The notes beneath the pieces are model-generated. The model was not told where the DNA came from and searched no databases. It saw only the letters and a program-made list of their open reading frames with translations. Both the position numbers and the translations under genes were made by a program. Positions 8,292 through 12,971 of a stretch of 12,971 bases of DNA are shown piece after piece; the stretch's first letter is position 1, and each line of letters starts with the position of its first letter. This DNA comes from an uncultured Methylotenera sp. GTDB lineage: Bacteria > Pseudomonadota > Gammaproteobacteria > Burkholderiales > Methylophilaceae. The stretch lies in NCBI GenBank assembly GCA_937957775.1, contig CALFXV010000105.1:1-12971 (forward strand). The letters run 5' to 3'.

Positions 8292-9656
8292 ATGCTAGAA
8301 AACTTGACCGACCGCCTGCAGGGCGTCATTAAAAACTTACGTGGCCAAGCCAGGCTAAGCGAAGAAAACATCAGCGACGCCATGCGTGAAGTGCGCATGG
8401 CATTGCTTGAAGCCGACGTGGCCTTGCCGGTGGTGAAAGACTTCATCGTCCAAGTTAAGCAGCGTGCGCAAGGCCAAGAAGTGCTGCAAAGCCTCACGCC
8501 TGGCCAAGCCGTCATACAAGTAGTGCACGATGAATTAACCGCCTTAATGGGCAAGGCTAACGTTGCTTTGAATTTAGCCACGGTGCCGCCCGCCATTATT
8601 TTAATGGCCGGCTTACAAGGGTCGGGTAAAACCACCACTTCCGCTAAATTAGCTAAATTACTTAAAGAGCAGAAAAAGAAAGTCTTGCTCGCCAGTGCCG
8701 ACGTCTACAGACCGGCGGCGATTGCCCAATTAAAAACCTTGGCCCAGCAATTGGACGTGGAGTGCTTTGACAGCAACGCCAGCCAAAAACCGCTGGACAT
8801 TGCCAACGCCACCTTGGATTTTGCTAAGCGTGGTTATTTCGACGTGGTCATCTTTGATACGGCCGGTCGTTTAGGCATCGATGAAGTGATGATGGCTGAA
8901 ATTCAAGCCCTGCACGCACTGCTCAAGCCGGTTGAAACCCTGTTCGTGGTTGATGCCATGCAAGGCCAAGATGCGGTCAATACCGCCAAAGCGTTTGGCG
9001 ACGCCTTGCCTTTAACTGGCGTGGTGCTGACTAAATTAGACGGCGATTCTCGCGGTGGGGCGGCCTTGTCGGTGCGCCACGTTACCGGTAAGCCGATTAA
9101 ATTCATCGGTGTCAGCGAAAAAGTAGACGGCCTCGAGCCTTTCCATCCTGAGCGCATGGCCTCCCGTATATTAGGCATGGGCGACGTACTGAGCTTGATC
9201 GAGCAAGCGCATAAAAATGTCGACTTAGCCGAAGCGCAAAAGTTGGCTGATAAAGTTAAAGCCGGTAAAAACTTTGATCTAGACGATTTTAAAATGCAGA
9301 TGTCGCAAATGCGCAAAATGGGCGGCATGGGCGCCTTGATGGACAAGATGCCCAGCCAAATGGCTGGCATGTCTGCCAAGATGGACCCTAAAGATGCCGA
9401 CAAAGCGGTACGCCGTATAGAAGGCATCATCAATAGCATGACACCCTTAGAGCGCCGCAAACCCGAGCTGATTAAAGCCACGCGCAAAAAACGCATAGCC
9501 GATGGCAGTGGCGTGCAAGTGCAAGAGGTGAACCGCTTGCTTAAGCAGTTTGAAGAAACGCAAAAAATGATGAAAATGTTTGCCAAAGGCGGCATGGCCA
9601 AAATGATGCGCAGCATGGGCAGCCTAATGGGCGGTAAAATGCCAGGCATGCGTTAA
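8292..9656 (+). CDS. ffh: Signal recognition particle protein Ffh (SRP54)
   Basis: Ffh binds 4.5S RNA and signal sequences of nascent inner-membrane proteins and docks with FtsY at the membrane. The 454-residue protein has the helical N domain (1-100), a GTPase domain with P-loop GLQGSGKTT (108-116 region), DVYRPAA, DTAGR (189-193) and TKLDGD (247-252), and a methionine-rich M domain (about 328-454). The M domain carries the RNA-binding GSGVQVQEVNRLLKQF stretch and the terminal GGKMPGMR. Length and motifs are normal. The ATG at 8292 follows a weak purine stretch (AAGAG). It is transcribed away from ypjD and toward tRNA-Lys, ending about 200 bases before it. Confidence 0.98.
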   Translation: MLENLTDRLQGVIKNLRGQARLSEENISDAMREVRMALLEADVALPVVKDFIVQVKQRAQGQEVLQSLTPGQAVIQVVHDELTALMGKANVALNLATVPPAIILMAGLQGSGKTTTSAKLAKLLKEQKKKVLLASADVYRPAAIAQLKTLAQQLDVECFDSNASQKPLDIANATLDFAKRGYFDVVIFDTAGRLGIDEVMMAEIQALHALLKPVETLFVVDAMQGQDAVNTAKAFGDALPLTGVVLTKLDGDSRGGAALSVRHVTGKPIKFIGVSEKVDGLEPFHPERMASRILGMGDVLSLIEQAHKNVDLAEAQKLADKVKAGKNFDLDDFKMQMSQMRKMGGMGALMDKMPSQMAGMSAKMDPKDADKAVRRIEGIINSMTPLERRKPELIKATRKKRIADGSGVQVQEVNRLLKQFEETQKMMKMFAKGGMAKMMRSMGSLMGGKMPGMR

Positions 9657-9753
9657 TCAGAAGAAGGCGCGTGGCCCTAAGACGGTTATCTAACTAGCGC
9701 ATTTAGTTCCCGTAGTTAGCATATAAAAACTTCATTTATTTCTCAGTTATCCG

Positions 9754-9782
9754 TTGACCTCTGTTGTAGTTTCTAGCATAAT
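9754..9782 (+). promoter_or_regulatory. Strong promoter of tRNA-Lys
   Basis: TTGACC at 9754-9759 and CATAAT at 9777-9782 are separated by exactly 17 bases, each one mismatch from consensus. The following bases (TGCGCCC) form a GC-rich discriminator typical of stable-RNA promoters under stringent control. Transcription should begin near 9789, leaving about 65 bases of 5' leader before the tRNA. Confidence 0.7.
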
Positions 9783-9854
9783 TGCGCCCTTTCGTGAGTG
9801 ATGTAAATCAGTTGCTGAAATAAATTAAGTAAAGAAATACCCATTACTTTAAAT

Positions 9855-9930
9855 GGGGCGTTAGCTCAGCTGGTAGAGCAGCGGACTTTTAATCCGTTTG
9901 TCGTGGGTTCGATCCCCGCACGCCCTACCA
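9855..9930 (+). tRNA. tRNA-Lys (anticodon UUU)
   Basis: A complete 76-base cloverleaf with encoded CCA. The acceptor GGGGCGT pairs with ACGCCCT (first pair G-U). The D arm is GCTC...GAGC, the anticodon stem GCGGA/TCCGT, and the loop CTTTTAA gives anticodon TTT at 9888-9890. The T arm is GTGGG-TTCGATC-CCCGC. It resembles bacterial tRNA-Lys closely. Its last 26 bases recur downstream at 11849-11874 and 12936-12961, making this gene the apparent target site for the cargo modules that follow. It stays intact because the first module supplies an identical 3' end. Confidence 0.98.
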
Positions 9931-9940
9931 AATTTGGTAG
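9925..9940. repeat. Perfect 16-bp palindrome over the tRNA CCA end
   Basis: CTACCAAATTTGGTAG is self-complementary over all 16 bases and begins inside the tRNA acceptor end. It recurs at 11869-11884 and at 12956-12971, where the window stops. In the pre-tRNA it would form a 6-bp hairpin with loop AAUU that hides the CCA. In DNA it is a plausible inverted-repeat binding site for a recombinase. Confidence 0.85.
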
Positions 9941-9947
9941 TAGAAAT

Positions 9948-9979
9948 AAAAGGTTGCGTAAAAACGCAGCCTTTTTTTT
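9948..9979. terminator. Bidirectional intrinsic terminator of tRNA-Lys
   Basis: AGGTTGCGT (9951-9959) and ACGCAGCCT (9964-9972) form a 9-bp stem with one G-U pair and an AAAA loop, followed by eight T. A-rich bases upstream give TTTTATTT on the opposite strand, so it should stop transcription both ways. It insulates module 1 from the tRNA promoter, so the module must supply its own. Confidence 0.9.
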
Positions 9980-10051
9980 CGTCCAAAATTTCAATGCAGA
10001 CTTGATGCAAACCTTACGGGACGGAATTCAATTCATTCTGAATTCGCAAGA

Positions 10052-10075
10052 ATCGGAGTTTATTTGTGTTCCGAT
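10052..10075. promoter_or_regulatory. Inverted repeats upstream of the ada-like gene
   Basis: ATCGGA (10052-10057) and TCCGAT (10070-10075) are perfect inverted repeats 12 bases apart, ending 19 bases before the ATG. Just upstream GAATTC occurs twice (10024-10029 and 10040-10045). No clear -35/-10 pair could be assigned between the terminator and the gene. The repeats may be an operator or a leader hairpin. Confidence 0.3.
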
Positions 10076-10094
10076 ATGCCTTAGCATGTGACCA

Positions 10095-10922
10095 ATGAGT
10101 AAAAGCCATCAACATGCAGATCAAATTGCCAAAGTATGCCGACTAATTGAAGCTAGTCAGTTTGAGTTTAGTTTGGATGACTTGGCTGAGGTGGCTAACT
10201 TGAGTCCATTTCACTTTCATAAAGTGTTTAAGGAAGTCACTGGAGTAACACCAAAGGCCTACTATTCCGCCATCAAGACCAAGCGGTTCAAGCAAGCATT
10301 AAATAGCCCATCTTCAATCACAGAGGCAATTTATAACGCTGGTTTCGGTTCTAGTGGCCGTCTTTATGCAAAGTCTGAACAGCTGCTGGGCATGACCCCT
10401 AAAAAATATCGCTCTGGTGCCAAAGGCGAGCAAATTAAATTTGCTTTAGGGCAATGTAGCTTAGGCCACATTTTAGTGGCCACTACCAATAAGGGCGTTT
10501 GTGCTATTTCATTGGGTGATGATGCCGAATCTTTATTGCAAGCGTTTCAAGATCGTTTTTCTCATGCTGAATTAATTGGCGCTGATAAAGAATTTGAGGA
10601 AAAAATCGCCTTGGTTGTTGGCTTTGTTGAAAACCCAAGCATCCAATTTCCGCTGCCACTTGATATTAGAGGCACGGCATTTCAGCAGGCAGTTTGGCAA
10701 GTTCTGCAAACCATTCCATTTGGGAAAACTTATACCTATACTGAAATTGCCGAAAAGCTTGGTCGCCCCAAATCGGTAAGAGCGGTGGCTAATGCTTGTG
10801 GGGCAAATACATTGGCCGTTGCTATTCCTTGTCACCGCGTGATTCGAAGCGACAGAAGTCTTTCAGGGTATCGCTGGGGTGTTGAGCGTAAAAAAGTGTT
10901 ACTTAAACGCGAGTCATCATGA
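10095..10922 (+). CDS. Ada-like AraC-type HTH / O6-methylguanine-DNA methyltransferase, lacking the Ada sensor domain
   Basis: This suicide enzyme moves methyl groups from O6-methylguanine (and O4-methylthymine) in DNA onto its own cysteine. Residues 8-106 form an AraC-family helix-turn-helix domain (LDDLAEVANLSPFHFHKVFK, and ending LGMTPKKYR). Residues about 115-273 are the methyltransferase, with the active-site PCHRV motif (C246) and RGTAFQQAVWQVL at 192-204. Full Ada has an N-terminal zinc/cysteine domain that senses methylphosphotriesters. It is absent here, and a TGA two codons upstream of the ATG rules out a longer frame. The architecture is a known subfamily of about this length, so it is not a damaged gene. 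How the HTH is controlled without the sensor is unknown. No Shine-Dalgarno is seen. The stop overlaps the next gene's start by four bases (ATGA), so the pair is translationally coupled. Confidence 0.93.
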   Translation: MSKSHQHADQIAKVCRLIEASQFEFSLDDLAEVANLSPFHFHKVFKEVTGVTPKAYYSAIKTKRFKQALNSPSSITEAIYNAGFGSSGRLYAKSEQLLGMTPKKYRSGAKGEQIKFALGQCSLGHILVATTNKGVCAISLGDDAESLLQAFQDRFSHAELIGADKEFEEKIALVVGFVENPSIQFPLPLDIRGTAFQQAVWQVLQTIPFGKTYTYTEIAEKLGRPKSVRAVANACGANTLAVAIPCHRVIRSDRSLSGYRWGVERKKVLLKRESS

Positions 10923-11809
10923 GATTAGCATCAGACATCCCTTTGCCGCCAGATTATAGATTGCAAGACTTTCTGGAGTTTCATGGTCGCGATGCTTTGG
11001 GCGTTGCAGAAAAAACGACTGCCTCTAGTCTTAAAAAGGGAATTTTGTGGGAAGGACTGCCAGCTTGTTTAACCATTGATTTTCAGGAAGGAAAAGCGCT
11101 TGTTGAATTAGCAGTTGATGGCGAAATTTTAGAATCAGATAAGTTTGAGCTTGAGGCGCTAGTTGTCCACATGCTTGGTCTTACTCAATCAACGAGTCAG
11201 TTTGAAGAAATATTCGAATCACATGATCAAATAGGGCGGCTCATTAAAAAACAACATGGATTACGCGTTCCTCAGTCAGCTTCATTGTTTGAGGCGCTCA
11301 CATGGGCAATCACTGGACAGCAGATTAGTTTAAGCGCTGCTATCTCCATACGTCGTAAACTTATTGAGCACCATGCTATAACGCATTCAAGTGGTATTGC
11401 TTGTTATCCCAATGCGGAGAAAATAGCATTAATGACTGAAGCCGATTTAAAATTGTTGGGTTTCTCAAAGAGTAAAGCAAGTGCATTGATACATATCAGC
11501 CAAATGGTGAAAAATTCAGAATTGCCTTTGTCAGACTGGGCTATAAATAGACCGATAGAAGAGATTGTTCGAATACTTTTTAGCATCAAAGGCATTGGTT
11601 ATTGGACGATCAACTACACGCTTTTAAGAGGTTTGGGCTGGCTTGACGGTTCGCTGCATGGTGATGCAGCCGTGCGTAGTAAGCTCAGCTTGATGTTAGG
11701 CCGTAAAGATGAAATTTCTGAAAAAGAAACCAGTGAGTGGCTTGAGCAGTTCTCGCCATGGCGGGCATTAGTGGCTGCTCATTTGTGGGCTATGGAAAAG
11801 GCAGATTAA
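10919..11809 (+). CDS. alkA: AlkA-type DNA-3-methyladenine glycosylase II
   Basis: AlkA excises 3-methyladenine and other alkylated bases from DNA, starting base-excision repair. The 296-residue protein has an N-terminal AlkA_N-like region (about 1-110), then the HhH-GPD fold. ITGQQIS at 131-137 is the usual helix motif, SIKGIGYWT at 222-230 is the helix-hairpin-helix, and D249 in GDAAVRSKL aligns with the catalytic aspartate. SPWRALVAAHLW at 279-290 matches the conserved C-terminal FxPWR...W stretch of AlkA. It starts inside the end of the ada-like gene, giving one operon that combines direct reversal with base excision, as Ada and AlkA do in the adaptive response. It ends 17 bases before the module-end arm. 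Confidence 0.92.
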   Translation: MRLASDIPLPPDYRLQDFLEFHGRDALGVAEKTTASSLKKGILWEGLPACLTIDFQEGKALVELAVDGEILESDKFELEALVVHMLGLTQSTSQFEEIFESHDQIGRLIKKQHGLRVPQSASLFEALTWAITGQQISLSAAISIRRKLIEHHAITHSSGIACYPNAEKIALMTEADLKLLGFSKSKASALIHISQMVKNSELPLSDWAINRPIEEIVRILFSIKGIGYWTINYTLLRGLGWLDGSLHGDAAVRSKLSLMLGRKDEISEKETSEWLEQFSPWRALVAAHLWAMEKAD

Positions 11810-11826
11810 TCCAAATTACTTTAAAG

Positions 11827-11850
11827 AGCGTAGGCTATTCCTAGGCCAGG
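11827..11850 (+). repeat. Module-end arm, copy A
   Basis: These 24 bases are identical to 12914-12937 and directly precede tRNA-fragment copy 2. They are not present before the real tRNA 3' end. They include the inverted repeat TAGG-CTATT-CCTA and the palindrome CCTAGG. The arm is the best candidate for the element's own attachment-site half (attP arm) or an integrase-binding site. Confidence 0.8.
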
Positions 11851-11951
11851 GTTCGATCCCCGCACGCCCTACCAAATTTGGTAGTAGAAATAAAAGGTTG
11901 CGTAAAAACGCAGCCTTTTTTTTCGTCCAAAATTTCAATGCAGACCTGATG
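11849..11951 (+). repeat. Direct repeat copy 2: tRNA-Lys 3' fragment plus terminator
   Basis: This copy of 9905-10007 carries one substitution (11946). It begins in the T arm (GGGTTCGATCC), includes CCA at 11872-11874, the palindrome 11869-11884 and the terminator 11892-11923. No 5' half of a tRNA precedes it, so it is a tRNA remnant, not a gene. It marks the junction between modules 1 and 2. Confidence 0.9.
11892..11923. terminator. Duplicate of the tRNA-Lys terminator after the ada-alkA operon
   Basis: It is an exact copy of the hairpin and T run at 9948-9979. Here it can end the ada-alkA transcript and shield the GST gene from it, giving each module its own transcription unit. Confidence 0.85.
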
Positions 11952-12053
11952 AGCGGTTTCTTAGTGGCAGGTATTCGATCCAAAACGTCCGGAATCCCGA
12001 TTTTTCTCAAATTGAACGTCAAAAGTTTTTACAGCTATTCCCTCCGCTGAAGC

Positions 12054-12080
12054 TTGCCAAATCTCGTTCATTAATAAAAT
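12054..12080 (+). promoter_or_regulatory. Possible GST promoter
   Basis: TTGCCA at 12054-12059 and TAAAAT at 12075-12080 are 15 bases apart, a slightly short spacing. The following 100 bases are very AT-rich with other -10-like hexamers near 12107-12117. A promoter somewhere in this stretch is needed because a terminator lies upstream; this exact pair is only a candidate. Confidence 0.3.
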
Positions 12081-12198
12081 TTATCAACGGCATTAAAACA
12101 AAAAATTATACATATAAGAAGATGATATTTATCATTCACTCTCTGGCAATTAACTCACTTAACTTTAAAGTGCGAATGTCAATAAAAAGGAATGTCCC

Positions 12199-12915
12199 AT
12201 GTCTGACAAGCTCAAGATTTACACTTCTCCATCTGCTTTTCCTAATCCACAGCGCCTTCGTCTTTTTATTCATGAAAAAGGAATGGCAGATCAATTTGAT
12301 GAGGTTGTTTATGATATGTCTCCAGGTGGAGATCAGCGTAAATGGCCTCATCTAAAAATGAATCCATGGGGTGAAACACCAACGCTTTCGCTTGGAAATG
12401 GAAAATATCTTTCTGAAACAGCAGCTATCGTGAGGTATCTCGACCAGTCTTATCCAGGTCGTAAAATTATGGGTGAATCAGCACTTGAGCAAGGCCAAGA
12501 CACCATGTGGGAGAATCGTATTTCAACACATGTTCTGTATCGTATTGTGACAATGTTTCATGTGATGCACCAAGGCTTAGGGCCTAAGCTGGAGTTGACC
12601 AACAATCCTCAATGGGGTGAACACTGCCGCAAGGAAGCGTTATCTCATGCTGCATTAGTCGATCGTCATCTGTCCGATGGCCGTTCATGGATGTTAGGTG
12701 GTGATGAGCCTACATTTGCTGATATCACCTTGTGTATAGCAATTGCATTCTCAAAGTTTCCAGTGAATGCCACACCGCTTGACGAGCGATTTGAGCATCT
12801 TGATGCTATTTGGAGGCGCTGGAAGGCGAGACCAAGTTTCCAGACTGCCTATGCGGATGGTGGTAGTGCGCTAGATGAGCTTGCCCACCTTAAAAAATTA
12901 ACACTTGTTACGTAG
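12199..12915 (+). CDS. Glutathione S-transferase
   Basis: A cytosolic enzyme that conjugates glutathione to electrophiles. The 238-residue protein has the thioredoxin-like N-domain (about 4-84) with NPWGETPTL at 55-63 carrying the cis-proline (P61), and the glutathione-binding SETAAIVRYL at 72-81. It is followed by an all-helical C-domain with the folding motif PTFADITL (171-178, D175). The class and substrate cannot be told; serine residues at positions 10 and 12 are candidates for the catalytic residue. AAAAGGAA at 12185-12192 is a good Shine-Dalgarno seven bases from the ATG. The TAG stop at 12913-12915 overlaps the module-end arm by two bases. It is the only gene of module 2. Confidence 0.92.
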   Translation: MSDKLKIYTSPSAFPNPQRLRLFIHEKGMADQFDEVVYDMSPGGDQRKWPHLKMNPWGETPTLSLGNGKYLSETAAIVRYLDQSYPGRKIMGESALEQGQDTMWENRISTHVLYRIVTMFHVMHQGLGPKLELTNNPQWGEHCRKEALSHAALVDRHLSDGRSWMLGGDEPTFADITLCIAIAFSKFPVNATPLDERFEHLDAIWRRWKARPSFQTAYADGGSALDELAHLKKLTLVT

Positions 12916-12937
12916 CGTAGGCTATTCCTAGGCCAGG
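12914..12937 (+). repeat. Module-end arm, copy B
   Basis: Identical to 11827-11850 over 24 bases, starting within the GST stop codon and leading directly into tRNA-fragment copy 3. That two unrelated genes end in the same arm shows that it belongs to the element and not to either gene. Confidence 0.8.
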
Positions 12938-12971
12938 TTTAGATCCCCGCACGCCCTACCAAATTTGGTAG
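12936..12971 (+). repeat. Direct repeat copy 3: degenerate tRNA-Lys 3' fragment (cut by window end)
   Basis: The copy aligns to 11849-11884 with two substitutions in the T loop (12938 and 12941; GGTTTAGATCC in place of GGGTTCGATCC). From 12942 it is identical through CCA (12959-12961) and the 16-bp palindrome, where the window stops. The T-loop changes would be harmful in a working tRNA, in keeping with a remnant. More of the repeat, and perhaps another module, should follow. Confidence 0.85.

Larger units (their letters stand above)
9905..10007 (+). repeat. Direct repeat copy 1: tRNA-Lys 3' end plus terminator (attL-like)
   Basis: This 103-base segment matches 11849-11951 at all but one position (T at 10002, C at 11946), with a constant offset of 1944 bases and no gap. 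It spans the tRNA T arm, the acceptor 3' strand, CCA, a palindrome, the terminator and about 28 further bases. The sequences diverge on both sides. In copy 1 the upstream side is the rest of the functional tRNA. Confidence 0.9.
9905..11848 (+). mobile_element. Cargo module 1 (1944 bp, ada-alkA) bounded by tRNA-Lys 3' repeats
   Basis: The module runs from one copy of the tRNA 3' repeat to the next. It carries an overlapping two-gene alkylation-repair operon and ends with the arm at 11827-11848 that is also found at the end of module 2. No integrase, transposase or transfer gene is inside. Codon usage is visibly more AT-rich than in the housekeeping genes to the left. Known families that behave this way are cis-mobilisable elements (CIMEs) and other satellites that borrow an integrase in trans; assignment to one of these is inference. 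Homologous recombination between repeats is an alternative route of acquisition. Confidence 0.6.
11849..12935 (+). mobile_element. Cargo module 2 (1087 bp, glutathione S-transferase) bounded by tRNA-Lys 3' repeats
   Basis: The module starts with tRNA-fragment copy 2 and ends with arm copy B just before tRNA-fragment copy 3. It carries a single gene whose stop codon overlaps the arm. The 5' noncoding part (11952-12190) is strongly AT-rich. As in module 1 there is no recombinase. If new modules always enter at the intact tRNA, this one is the older insertion. Confidence 0.58.

Noticed and set aside
8903-9649. 248-codon minus-strand open frame
   Set aside because: Antisense shadow of the Ffh GTPase and M domains; its composition follows the sense gene.
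9690-9719. CTAACTA/TAGTTAG inverted repeat after ffh
   Set aside because: Seven weak pairs around a 16-base loop without a T run; too little to call the ffh terminator.
9903-10091. 62-codon open frame beginning in the tRNA-Lys T arm (MGSIPARPT...)
   Set aside because: It reads through the tRNA 3' end and terminator; GSIPARPT is the familiar artefact of translating tRNA ends.
11964-11990. Possible further, very degenerate tRNA T-arm remnant (AGGTATTCGATCC) shortly after repeat copy 2
   Set aside because: It shares only short blocks and needs a gap to align with the other copies; T-arm-like strings of this length can occur by chance.
11816-12022. 68-codon minus-strand open frame containing GRAGIEP
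   Set aside because: It is the reverse translation of the tRNA remnant and terminator copy, a well-known spurious peptide.
9657-12971. CRISPR array
   Set aside because: The repeats are only three, span kilobases, carry a tRNA end and flank whole genes; there are no short regular spacers.

Overview
The window reads as chromosome of a betaproteobacterium, most likely a methylotroph-like member of the Nitrosomonadales (Methylophilaceae or a relative). The evidence is the pssA-leuA adjacency, which recurs in betaproteobacteria, the tgt-yajC-secD order, ypjD divergent from ffh, and the protein sequences themselves. The taxonomic call is inference; no rRNA gene is present.

Positions 1-9656 are ordinary housekeeping DNA. 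On the minus strand, tgt, yajC and the 5' part of secD form the usual queuosine-tRNA / protein-export operon, running off the left edge. Divergent from tgt is pssA (phosphatidylserine synthase). Then comes leuA (2-isopropylmalate synthase) behind a 341-base leader holding a leucine-rich 39-codon ORF, a putative promoter and competing hairpins. A YedA-like DMT exporter and a HAD-IB phosphatase follow, probably co-transcribed. ypjD (minus, cytochrome c assembly-like membrane protein) converges on the phosphatase gene and diverges from ffh (SRP54).

Positions 9754-12971 are the accessory part. An intact tRNA-Lys(UUU) with a strong promoter and a bidirectional intrinsic terminator is followed by two gene modules, each delimited by a fresh copy of the tRNA 3' end. 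Module 1 (1944 bp) carries an Ada-like O6-alkylguanine methyltransferase overlapped by an AlkA-type DNA glycosylase. Module 2 (1087 bp) carries a glutathione S-transferase. The copy after module 1 keeps the tRNA 3' end, its CCA, a 16-bp palindrome over the CCA and the terminator, matching the first copy at 102 of 103 positions. The third copy is cut by the window end. Both copies that close a module are preceded by the same 24-bp arm (11827-11850 and 12914-12937), which is absent upstream of the real tRNA. No integrase is visible.

The best reading is a tRNA-anchored array of small, integrase-less cargo cassettes, analogous to CIME-type cis-mobilisable accretions, built up at the tRNA-Lys gene and probably continuing beyond the right edge. 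Both cargos deal with alkylating or electrophilic damage: direct reversal and base excision of alkylated DNA in one, glutathione conjugation in the other. This array is the most noteworthy structure in the window.
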